47,577 bases of DNA, from positions 1-47,577 of the forward strand of contig CACPAS010000007.1 in NCBI GenBank assembly GCA_902632055.1. Direction: 5' to 3'. Of the stretch, positions 40,716-47,577 are shown piece after piece. Each line of letters begins with the position of its first letter. Positions within the stretch are counted from its first letter, which is position 1. This DNA comes from an uncultured OCS116 cluster bacterium (lineage in GTDB: Bacteria > Pseudomonadota > Alphaproteobacteria > Rhizobiales > TMED25). Below the pieces are notes generated by a model. It was not told the DNA's origin, did not search any database, and worked only from the letters and a program-made list of their open reading frames with translations. The position numbers were made by a program, and so were the translations under genes.

Positions 40716-41819
40716 ATGATGTCATGGGACAACAACAACAACAATGGTCCTTGGGGGCGAGGCCCCAACGGCGGTAATTTTGATAATAATGATTTAGATA
40801 AGCTACTTAATAATCTAAAGTCCCGTTTTGGTAGCTTCTCACCGAAGTCACCGGATGGTAAGGTTAGCAAAAAGAATTGGGTGCTGATTACACTAATTGT
40901 GTTGGCAATTTGGGGAGCGACCGGAATTTATAGAGTTCAACCAGATGAACAGGGAATTGTATTACGCTTCGGTGAATATATTCGTTCTACTCCAGACGGA
41001 CTTCATTATCACCTTCCCTTTCCTGTAGAGACAGTTTTAAAGCCTAAAGTAACACGTGAGAACCAAGTTGAAGTTGGTATCAGAACCTCAAATCAAGCAT
41101 CGATTGGCAGAGGAGCAGTCGGACGGGATGTACCTGAAGAAAGCTTGATGTTAACAGGAGATGAAAATATTGTTGATGTCGATTTTTCGGTACAATGGGT
41201 AATCAGTGATGCCGCTGACTATCTGTTTAATATTGAAAATCAAGAGTCAACAGTAAAAGCCGTTGCAGAAAGCGCAATGAGAGAAGTAATAGGAAACTCA
41301 GATCTTGAGCAGATCCTTACGCAAGGTAGAGAGACAAACGAGACAGCCGTTCGAGATTTGATGCAAAGCACACTTGATGAATACGGTGCAGGCATACTAA
41401 TCAGACGTGTCCAACTACAAAAAGTTGACCCGCCAGCTGCAGTTATTGATGCTTTTAGAGATGTGCAGGCTGCAAGAGCTGACCAAGAGAGGCTTAGAAA
41501 TGAAGCTGAAGCATATTCTAATAGGATTATTCCAGCAGCACGCGGTGAAGCCGCTCAATTAATGGAGGCTGCTGAAGCATACAAAAATTCTGTTATAGCT
41601 GATGCCGAAGGTCAGGCATCAAGATTTAACTCAATCTATGACGAATACAGAAAAGCACCTGAAGTAACGAGAGGAAGGATGTACCTGGAGACCATCGAAC
41701 GTGTCTATGGTGGTATGGATAAGATAATAATTGATCAAAGCAGTGATAGTTCGAGCGTGGTACCATATTTGCCCCTTGATCAACTACAAAAACGACAAGA
41801 CGATGGAGCAGCACAATGA
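40716..41819 (+). CDS. hflK: FtsH modulator HflK
   Basis: 367 aa SPFH/prohibitin-family membrane protein. A Asn/Gly-rich cytoplasmic tail (WDNNNNNGPWGRGPNGGN) is followed by one membrane segment (~53-71, NWVLITLIVLAIWGATGIY) and the SPFH domain (VQPDEQGIVLRFGEYIRSTPDGLHYHLPFPVE), then a long charged helix. With HflC it forms a large cage around the FtsH protease and limits membrane-protein degradation. A second ATG follows immediately at 40719. It overlaps hflC by 4 bp. Confidence 0.95.
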   Translation: MMSWDNNNNNGPWGRGPNGGNFDNNDLDKLLNNLKSRFGSFSPKSPDGKVSKKNWVLITLIVLAIWGATGIYRVQPDEQGIVLRFGEYIRSTPDGLHYHLPFPVETVLKPKVTRENQVEVGIRTSNQASIGRGAVGRDVPEESLMLTGDENIVDVDFSVQWVISDAADYLFNIENQESTVKAVAESAMREVIGNSDLEQILTQGRETNETAVRDLMQSTLDEYGAGILIRRVQLQKVDPPAAVIDAFRDVQAARADQERLRNEAEAYSNRIIPAARGEAAQLMEAAEAYKNSVIADAEGQASRFNSIYDEYRKAPEVTRGRMYLETIERVYGGMDKIIIDQSSDSSSVVPYLPLDQLQKRQDDGAAQ

Positions 41820-42691
41820 TTAAGAAACTTGGAATAATGGGCTTAATTGTATTACTATTTGTATCTGCTGTAATTATTTTTAGTGCAGCGTTCACTGTTC
41901 ATCAGACACAACAAGCTTTGATCTTACGTTTTGGTGAAGCAATCAGAATTGTTACAAATCCTGGATTGCATTTCAAAATGCCAATCGCTGATGATGCAGT
42001 ATATATTGACAAAAGAATATTGGATTTAGACTCAGAGTCACAAGAGGTTATCGCATCTGATCAGAAGAGGCTTGTTGTCGATGCATATTCAAGATATCGA
42101 ATAACTGACGCACTAAAATACTACCAATCAGTTCAAACTTCAGCGAGGGCAAACGCTCGTCTCTCCCAAATTCTCAACTCAGCTGTCAGAAGGGTTCTTG
42201 GTGCAGCTACATTTGAGGAAATTGTAAAAGATAAGCGACCAATGTTAATGAAAAAGATCACCGAGCAAGTAAACAATGAGGCTGCTGCGCTTGGAATGTC
42301 AATTGTGGATGTAAAAATCAGGAGAGCAGATCTACCCGAAGCTAACAGTCAAGCTGTATACATGAGAATGCAAACAGCGAGGACCAAGGAGGCAAATGAC
42401 ATCAGAGCAAGGGGACAAGAACAAGCTAAGATCATAACATCAAAAGCTGATCGGGAGGCAAAAATTATCATTGCTGAAGCTAACAAGGTATCAGAAATTA
42501 CAAGGGGTGAAGGCGATGCTGAGCGAAATAGTATATATGCCGACTCTTATGGCAAAGACCCGGAGTTTTTCAAATTCTATCGCTCCATGGTAGCATACGA
42601 AGAAAGTTTGAAGTCTGGTGATACTCGGCTAGTGATTTCACCTGATACAGATTTTTTCAATTATTTCAAAGATCCACTTGGTTCTAAATAG
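41816..42691 (+). CDS. hflC: FtsH modulator HflC
   Basis: 291 aa SPFH protein and partner of HflK. One N-terminal membrane helix (KLGIMGLIVLLFVSAVIIFSAAF), then FTVHQTQQALILRFGEAIRIVTNPGLHFKMP, KRILDLDSESQEVIASDQKRLVVDAYSRYRI and the long Ala/Glu-rich helix with ARGQEQAKIITSKADREAKIIIAEA. The ending DTDFFNYFKDP is characteristic of HflC. ATGA overlap with hflK; the DUF2065 gene starts 2 bp after its stop. Confidence 0.95.
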   Translation: MIKKLGIMGLIVLLFVSAVIIFSAAFTVHQTQQALILRFGEAIRIVTNPGLHFKMPIADDAVYIDKRILDLDSESQEVIASDQKRLVVDAYSRYRITDALKYYQSVQTSARANARLSQILNSAVRRVLGAATFEEIVKDKRPMLMKKITEQVNNEAAALGMSIVDVKIRRADLPEANSQAVYMRMQTARTKEANDIRARGQEQAKIITSKADREAKIIIAEANKVSEITRGEGDAERNSIYADSYGKDPEFFKFYRSMVAYEESLKSGDTRLVISPDTDFFNYFKDPLGSK

Positions 42692-42693
42692 AT

Positions 42694-42873
42694 ATGGATG
42701 TTTTTATCTTGGCGATCGCAGTATTCTTATTGTTTGAGGGTACCATCTACGCGTTGTTTCCTGAACAAACGAAACGGCTGCTTACCACGGTAATGTCAAT
42801 GGATACAAATTCACTAAGAATTTTTGGTCTTATAATGGTAACAGTGGGCGCAATAATCGTATGGTTGGTTTAA
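42694..42873 (+). CDS. DUF2065 family small membrane protein
   Basis: 59 aa, missing from the ORF track because of its length: MDVFILAIAVFLLFEGTIYALFPEQTKRLL..SLRIFGLIMVTVGAIIVWLV. Two membrane helices joined by the conserved FPEQTKRLL loop make this a DUF2065 (YjeT-like) protein. It starts 2 bp after hflC and precedes degP, the usual alphaproteobacterial place, suggesting a link to HflKC/DegP membrane quality control. Its molecular role is not known to me. Confidence 0.9.
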   Translation: MDVFILAIAVFLLFEGTIYALFPEQTKRLLTTVMSMDTNSLRIFGLIMVTVGAIIVWLV

Positions 42874-42883
42874 AAACATAATT

Positions 42884-42912
42884 TTGACAAAATCTAGACC
42901 TAAATAGATACA
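42884..42912 (+). promoter_or_regulatory. Candidate degP promoter
   Basis: TTGACA (42884-42889), a perfect -35, a 17-bp spacer and a poor -10 GATACA (42907-42912), 27 bp before the degP ATG; GGAAGG serves as ribosome binding site. This would let degP be transcribed apart from hflKC. Confidence 0.4.
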
Positions 42913-42938
42913 AATAAATCATAAATTGGAAGGTTAAT

Positions 42939-44390
42939 ATGCAAAAATCATACAACATCAACTCAATACTAGGTATAATATTTGTCATTGGAGCAATCGT
43001 CTTTGCAAATCCTGTACATGCAAATACATATCCCGATTTTTCTGAGATTGCTGCAAAATATGCAGACTCAGTTGTAAATATATCCTCAAAGCAGAGTGTG
43101 AAAAGTAGCGATCCTTTCGATGGGCTAAATCCGGAAGACATACCTGATGTATTCCGAGATTGGTACGAAAAAAATAAGAATTCTCAGCAACCTGAGTCAG
43201 CAAGTTCACTCGGTTCAGGATTTGTGATTGATGAGGAGGGTATAATAATAACAAATGCGCATGTGATACTTGATGCCAATGAAATTGACGTACTATTCAC
43301 AGATGGAACGGTTCTAACTGCTGAACTAGTAGGAAAGGATACTAAAACTGACATTGCAGTCCTACGTGTTGAACCTGCTGAAAGTCAGAATTTGGTGGCC
43401 TTAGAGTTTGGTGACTCAGATGAATTGCAAGTAGGGCAGTGGGTAATGGCAATAGGTAATCCATTTGGTTTGGGCGGAACTGTTACTGCCGGAATTGTCT
43501 CCGCAAAAAATAGAGATATAAGGTCAGGTCCATATGATAATTTCATACAAACTGATGCTGCGATTAACCGCGGTAATAGTGGCGGTCCATTATTTAATAT
43601 AAACGGAAAGGTGGTCGGAATTAATTCAGCGATAATATCAACCACGGGCGGTTCCGTTGGAATAGGATTTGCAATACCATCAAAAACAGCAACTTCTGTG
43701 ATAGAACAGTTGATTGAATACGGGGAAACTAGGCGCGGGTGGCTCGGTGTGAGAATTCAGGAAGTATCCGAAGATATTGCATCCAGTCTTGGCATGGAAA
43801 GCGCAAGTGGTGCACTTGTCGTTAGTATTGATGATGATGGACCCGCTAAGCAGGCCGGTATTAAATCTGGTGATATAATACTTACTTTCAATGGTGTTAA
43901 TATCGACACTATGAGAGAGCTACCAAGAGTTGTAGCTGAGACAAAGGTTGGTACAAAAGTTGAAGTTGAAATATGGCGTAAAAATAAAGCAATAAAGAAA
44001 AATGTGGTAATAGAAAGGTTGAACGAGGGTGTTGTAGTGCAACAGCCATTGGTCGAAGAGGATAAAGATGATGTTGATAACACCTCTATTCTCAACCTTG
44101 GCTTCTCCTTAAGTAATATAAACGAAGAATTATCAGCTAAGTATGATTTCTCCCCAGATCAAAAGGGACTTGTTGTAACAGAGATTGATCCACAATCTGA
44201 TGCATTCAAAAGAGGTTTGCAGGAGGGTGATGTAATCAACGTTATAAATGAGCAGGATCTATACAGCGTCAATCAATTTATTCGTATTATTGATAAATAC
44301 AAGAAGGCAAACAAAAACTTACTTCTGATAAAAGTAGTCCGTGGAAAGAATATGATTAGAGTATTCCCCATTGATATATCTGTAGATTAA
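42939..44390 (+). CDS. degP: Do-like periplasmic serine protease DegP/HtrA
   Basis: 483 aa. A signal peptide (~1-29, IIFVIGAIVFANPVHA) directs it to the periplasm. The trypsin-like domain has the full triad His108 (TNAHV), Asp138 (TDIAVL) and Ser214 (GNSGGPLFN). Two PDZ domains follow: RRGWLGVRIQEVSEDIASSLGM..GPAKQAGIKSGDIILTFNG and the shorter C-terminal SDAFKRGLQEGDVINVINEQDLYS. It degrades or refolds damaged envelope proteins. Its last 4 bp overlap the convergent serB gene. Confidence 0.95.
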   Translation: MQKSYNINSILGIIFVIGAIVFANPVHANTYPDFSEIAAKYADSVVNISSKQSVKSSDPFDGLNPEDIPDVFRDWYEKNKNSQQPESASSLGSGFVIDEEGIIITNAHVILDANEIDVLFTDGTVLTAELVGKDTKTDIAVLRVEPAESQNLVALEFGDSDELQVGQWVMAIGNPFGLGGTVTAGIVSAKNRDIRSGPYDNFIQTDAAINRGNSGGPLFNINGKVVGINSAIISTTGGSVGIGFAIPSKTATSVIEQLIEYGETRRGWLGVRIQEVSEDIASSLGMESASGALVVSIDDDGPAKQAGIKSGDIILTFNGVNIDTMRELPRVVAETKVGTKVEVEIWRKNKAIKKNVVIERLNEGVVVQQPLVEEDKDDVDNTSILNLGFSLSNINEELSAKYDFSPDQKGLVVTEIDPQSDAFKRGLQEGDVINVINEQDLYSVNQFIRIIDKYKKANKNLLLIKVVRGKNMIRVFPIDISVD

Positions 44391-45265
44391 GTAATTATTT
44401 TATCTTTCGGTAAGCCTATAAAATATAATAAGCTGCAAAGATCGGTGTGCTCTATTTGCCCATTTGCACTTGCTTTCAATATCTGCTTTCCTTTGTAAGA
44501 GATTCCAAGTCCTGCGTCTCTTATGATTTCTAAGTCATTTGCTCCATCACCTATGGCCACGACTTCTGAACTTTTGATCCTAAGAGAATCAATCGTATTT
44601 TTGAGGATTTTCTTTTTTGATATGGAGTCAATTATTGGCGGTATTACCTTACCAGTGAGAGTGCCATCAATGACTTCAAGTGAGTTAGCGTAATTTTCTT
44701 GGAAATTAAGTTCTTCTGATATTTTTTCAGTAAAAAAAGTAAATCCGCCTGAAACTAATATTGTCTTTATTTTTTGTTTATTGAGATTTATGAGTAACTT
44801 TTCTGCTCCATCATTAAATTCAATCTTATCGTAAATCTTATTAAGAAGTTCTAATTTTATACCTTTTAGTAAGCCAACTCTTTTTTCTAAGGCTTCAGCA
44901 AATGCTACTTCTCCCTGCATTGCACTCCTTGTTATATCTTCAACTTCCTCTTTTACATTTGCGAGATCTGCAATCTCATCAATGCATTCTTGTTTTATGA
45001 TTGTAGAGTCCATATCTGAGATGAACACACTCTTGTATTTTTCCTCGGCATTTTGGTAAGCCCAATCGTACAGATGCGTATTAAAATAATTTACTAATTC
45101 ATCTAGTAAAACATTCTTGTCAGAATCAAAATAAATTTCACATGCTTTCTCATTATCAAGCCATTTACTTTTTATAACAACCTTGAGATAATCCCGAATA
45201 ACTGCAAAGGTTTCAGTTGTTATCTTGTTATCTTTACTAGATACTATTGTAAGTAATTTTTTCAT
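44387..45265 (-). CDS. serB: Phosphoserine phosphatase SerB
   Basis: 292 aa HAD-superfamily enzyme, final step of serine synthesis. A divergent N-terminal domain (~1-75) precedes the HAD core: FISDMDSTIIKQECIDEIAD with nucleophile Asp84 and acid Asp86, KTILVSGGFTFFTEKI (motif II Ser), a Lys in SISKKKILKN, and VVAIGDGANDLEIIRDAGLGISYKGK (motif III/IV). The ECIDEIAD block is specific for SerB. It faces degP tail to tail with 4 bp overlap and is divergent from miaA across 23 bp. Confidence 0.95.
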   Translation of the reverse strand: MKKLLTIVSSKDNKITTETFAVIRDYLKVVIKSKWLDNEKACEIYFDSDKNVLLDELVNYFNTHLYDWAYQNAEEKYKSVFISDMDSTIIKQECIDEIADLANVKEEVEDITRSAMQGEVAFAEALEKRVGLLKGIKLELLNKIYDKIEFNDGAEKLLINLNKQKIKTILVSGGFTFFTEKISEELNFQENYANSLEVIDGTLTGKVIPPIIDSISKKKILKNTIDSLRIKSSEVVAIGDGANDLEIIRDAGLGISYKGKQILKASANGQIEHTDLCSLLYFIGLPKDKIIT

Positions 45266-45288
45266 TTTTTATGTATAAACTAGGGTAG

Positions 45289-46194
45289 ATGTCAAATTAT
45301 AGCTCAATTCTTATTTCAGGTCCAACAGCTTCTGGAAAGTCCGAGCTTGCAGTTCGCGTGGCAAAAAAGTACGATGGGGTGATAATCAACGCTGATGCTA
45401 TGCAGATATATGATGTATTATCTATTGTAACTGCTCGACCAACTCTCGAAACTCAAGATACTATTCCCCACTTCCTGTATGGGTATGTTAATCCTCAGAT
45501 CAGATACTCAGTCGGTCAGTGGCAAAAAGATATTGCGAGATTGCTGGTATTCTTGAAGAAAATAAATATTCTACCAATAATTGTCGGAGGTACTGGATTA
45601 TATTTCTCCGGATTATTAGGCGAAATAGCTGAAATCCCAGATATTTCACAAGAAATAAGAAGCAAGTGGTTAAAAGTTAAGGATGATAATGACACACGCT
45701 ATCTCTATGAGTGTTTAAAAAAAATAGATCCAAAATCATGCAAAAAGATCAATGCAACTGATCCATCGAGAATCTTACGTGCCATTGAAGTCTATGAGCA
45801 AACTGGAATCTCAATTCTAGATTGGCAAAAGAAGCAAGGTATTCAACTCATAGATAAGTCAAAATCAAAATTTATATATCTTTGTCCTAAAAGAGAGGAT
45901 ATTCAAATTAATATAGAAAAAAGAACAGCCAAAATGCTATCAAAGGATGAGCTGTATAGAGAGGTCGGCGATATTCGTAACCTCAGAGTTCCAAGCACCT
46001 ATCCATCAATGAAAGCAATTGGTGTAAAGGAAATTATCGATTTAATGGATGGGAAAATTAACCTTGATCAGGTAAAAGTCAGCATAAATACTCATACAAA
46101 AAGATATGCAAGAAGGCAAATAACGTGGGCACGCAAAAAAATGGTTAATTGGGAGTGGATTGATAACGAAAAACAAATTTCTAAACTTTTATAA
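45289..46194 (+). CDS. miaA: tRNA dimethylallyltransferase MiaA
   Basis: 301 aa. Adds dimethylallyl to A37 of tRNAs that read UNN codons. GPTASGKS at 11-18 is the P-loop, VIINADAMQIYDVLSIVTARPT is the substrate block with the catalytic Asp, IPHFLYGYVNP, VGGTGLYFSGLLGEIAEIPDI and the C-terminal TKRYARRQITWARKK are all diagnostic. Downstream an AT-only inverted repeat, AAAAATT-GATT-AATTTTT at ~46194, might act as a weak end point. Confidence 0.95.
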   Translation: MSNYSSILISGPTASGKSELAVRVAKKYDGVIINADAMQIYDVLSIVTARPTLETQDTIPHFLYGYVNPQIRYSVGQWQKDIARLLVFLKKINILPIIVGGTGLYFSGLLGEIAEIPDISQEIRSKWLKVKDDNDTRYLYECLKKIDPKSCKKINATDPSRILRAIEVYEQTGISILDWQKKQGIQLIDKSKSKFIYLCPKREDIQINIEKRTAKMLSKDELYREVGDIRNLRVPSTYPSMKAIGVKEIIDLMDGKINLDQVKVSINTHTKRYARRQITWARKKMVNWEWIDNEKQISKLL

Positions 46195-46258
46195 AAAAAA
46201 TTGATTAATTTTTCTATATGAAATATATTGGGATAAATTTATTATTTTTAATTATATT

Positions 46259-46303
46259 ATGTACTTGAATAAAAAACTGCTAGTCGTCTTGTGTGTCACC
46301 TGA
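46259..46303 (+). CDS. ilv leader peptide (attenuator peptide)
   Basis: A 14-codon ORF, MYLNKKLLVVLCVT, upstream of acetolactate synthase. Six of 14 residues are Leu or Val, with runs CTG CTA GTC GTC TTG, and it ends just before a set of competing hairpins and a terminator. This is the layout of branched-chain amino acid transcription attenuation: stalling at Leu/Val codons when these amino acids are short should favour read-through into ilvB. No Ile codon is present. A strong ribosome binding site is not visible, so translation is inferred. Confidence 0.75.
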   Translation: MYLNKKLLVVLCVT

Positions 46304-46357
46304 GTCCCCCGGGGTTCTTGATGGTGATACTTTGATAGGGGCAAACGCCCCTTTTTT
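46294..46357 (+). terminator. ilv attenuator: competing hairpins and intrinsic terminator
   Basis: The terminator is GGGGC (46338-46342)-AAAC-GCCCC (46347-46351) followed by six T. Upstream, TGTCACC (46294-46300), overlapping the end of the leader ORF, pairs with GGTGATA (46323-46329). CCCCC at 46306-46310 can pair either with the adjacent GGGG or with the GGGG of the terminator stem, giving a mutually exclusive antiterminator. A ribosome stalled on the leader would cover the 5' arm. Confidence 0.8.
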
Positions 46358-46408
46358 AATTTTAGGTATATTTTTTTTGAGTATTTATTTTATATAAGGC
46401 AAATAGGA

Positions 46409-47577
46409 ATGGGTAAAAAAATTACAGGAGCAGAAATAGTAATCCAAACACTTCACGATCAGGGTGTTGACTCTGTTTTTGGTTATCCGGGTGGCGCCGT
46501 GTTGCCAATCTATGATGCCATATTTCAGCAGGAAAAAGTGAAACATATTCTTGTTCGTCATGAACAAGGCGCATCCCATGCCGCGGAAGGCTATGCGCGT
46601 TCAACTGGAAAAGTTGGCGTTCTTATTGTTACTTCTGGACCAGGAGCCACAAATGCAGTTACAGGGCTAACAGATGCTTTACTAGACTCCATTCCTATAG
46701 TTTGTATAAGTGGCCAGGTTCCAACACATCTAATTGGAACTGACGCTTTCCAAGAGGCTGATACTGTTGGTATTACAAGAGCATGTACAAAGCACAATTG
46801 GTTAGTAAAAGATATAAAAGATCTGCCGCGTATAATGCACGAGGCATTTTATATAGCTAGATCAGGTCGTCCTGGTCCAGTTTTAGTTGATATTCCAAAA
46901 GATATACAGTTCGCTGAGGGGGACTATGAGAATTTATCCAAGACTACACACAAAACATATACACCCCCAAAAACAATTGATAATAAAGCTGTAACACAAG
47001 CTGTTGATCTCATGCAAAGGGCAAAGAGACCAATAATTTATTCGGGTGGAGGCATAATTAATTCGGGTCCTCAAGCATCAAAATTATTACAAAAATTTGT
47101 GCAAAAGACAAACATGCCAATTACATCCACACTAATGGGTCTTGGCGCATACCCAGGTTCGGGTGATAATTGGTTGGGTATGCTGGGTATGCATGGTACC
47201 TATGAAGCAAATATGGCGATGCATGATTGTGATTTAATGCTTTGTATTGGTGCAAGATTTGATGACAGGATTACAGGAAAAATTGATGAATTTTCCCCAA
47301 ACTCAAAAAAAATTCATGTAGATATAGATGCAACGTCGATAAATAAGAATGTCGAAGTGGACTTGTCTATAATTGCTGACTGTGGAAAGTTTTTAAATGA
47401 AGCTATCAAAATTATGGATAATAGAGGTAATAAATTCCAATCCTTCGATCTATGGTGGAAGAAAATTGAGTCATGGAAAAAAGTAAATTGTTTAAGATAC
47501 AAACCTAATTCAGATGTAATCATGCCACAATACGCAATTCAAAGATTATATGAATTAACAAAAAATAAAGATACATA
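46409..47577 (+). CDS. ilvB: Acetolactate synthase large subunit, 3' end cut by window
   Basis: Open from ATG 46409 (ribosome binding AATAGGA) to the window end, about 389 codons of an expected ~580; absent from the ORF track because no stop is reached. TPP enzyme forming acetolactate for Val/Leu and acetohydroxybutyrate for Ile. FGYPGGAVLPIYDA and VRHEQGASHAAEGYARSTGKVGV contain the catalytic Glu of the TPP-activating site, TSGPGATNAVTGLTDALLDSIP and SGRPGPVLVDIPKDIQ follow, and the central FAD/DHAP-like domain has IGARFDDRITGK. The regulatory subunit ilvH/ilvN would be expected next. Controlled by the attenuator upstream. Confidence 0.95.
   Translation, partial: MGKKITGAEIVIQTLHDQGVDSVFGYPGGAVLPIYDAIFQQEKVKHILVRHEQGASHAAEGYARSTGKVGVLIVTSGPGATNAVTGLTDALLDSIPIVCISGQVPTHLIGTDAFQEADTVGITRACTKHNWLVKDIKDLPRIMHEAFYIARSGRPGPVLVDIPKDIQFAEGDYENLSKTTHKTYTPPKTIDNKAVTQAVDLMQRAKRPIIYSGGGIINSGPQASKLLQKFVQKTNMPITSTLMGLGAYPGSGDNWLGMLGMHGTYEANMAMHDCDLMLCIGARFDDRITGKIDEFSPNSKKIHVDIDATSINKNVEVDLSIIADCGKFLNEAIKIMDNRGNKFQSFDLWWKKIESWKKVNCLRYKPNSDVIMPQYAIQRLYELTKNKDT

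Noticed and set aside
46385-46797. Three short minus-strand ORFs at the start of ilvB
   Set aside because: They are antisense to conserved acetolactate synthase sequence, which the track omitted because its stop lies beyond the window.

Overview
The window is chromosomal DNA from an AT-rich alphaproteobacterium, most likely a marine, free-living lineage. Reasons: (i) the dcw cell-wall/division cluster has the alphaproteobacterial content and order and runs on into lpxC-bamD-recN-ligA; (ii) the tmRNA gene is circularly permuted (two-piece), as in alphaproteobacteria; (iii) an SspB of the alpha type, an RHH_4 protein and hflK-hflC-DUF2065-degP are typical alpha neighbourhoods; (iv) a tandem SAM-II/SAM-V riboswitch in front of a betaine-homocysteine methyltransferase gene is an arrangement known from marine alphaproteobacteria. 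TGA is used as a normal stop codon. I cannot fix the genus from sequence reading alone.

Layout. 1-4132: the 3' part of a homocysteine S-methyltransferase family gene, convergent with a full-length 5-oxoprolinase. 4212-5335: an AmpD/AmiD-type amidase, then RNase P RNA. 5368-29488: one co-directional block, mraZ-rsmH-ftsL-ftsI-murE-murF-mraY-murD-ftsW-murG-murC-murB-ddl-ftsQ-ftsA-ftsZ-lpxC-bamD-recN-ligA, with many 1-8 bp overlaps and a promoter carrying what looks like a four-box MraZ operator. It supplies the lipid II pathway, the divisome core, lipid A commitment and outer-membrane assembly, followed by two DNA maintenance genes. 29485-31315: an aminopeptidase P gene whose last domain is shifted out of frame at a poly-A run. 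31417-31780: two small ORFs of unknown function, too short for the supplied ORF track. 31816-38686, minus strand: bhmT, a small secreted protein, sspB, fumC, an RHH_4 protein, uvrD/pcrA and prmA.

38687-39317 has no protein gene but is dense in RNA. Read on the minus strand it holds the permuted tmRNA (tag ANDNYAPVAVAA), a promoter, a SAM-II aptamer, an intrinsic terminator and a SAM-V-like aptamer that ends at the bhmT ribosome binding site. So methionine regeneration is apparently gated by SAM twice, once in transcription and once in translation. 39318-46194: thyA-folA (thymidylate/folate), hflK-hflC-DUF2065-degP (membrane and periplasmic protein quality control), serB convergent with degP, and miaA. 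46195-47577: an attenuator with a Leu/Val-rich leader peptide and a terminator, followed by the 5' part of acetolactate synthase large subunit (ilvB), cut by the window end.

The most notable items are the tandem SAM switch next to ssrA, the ilv leader-peptide attenuator, the MraZ operator array, the pepP frameshift and the two small ORFs at 31.4-31.8 kb. I did not find a convincing wholly new multi-gene system, mobile element or CRISPR array.
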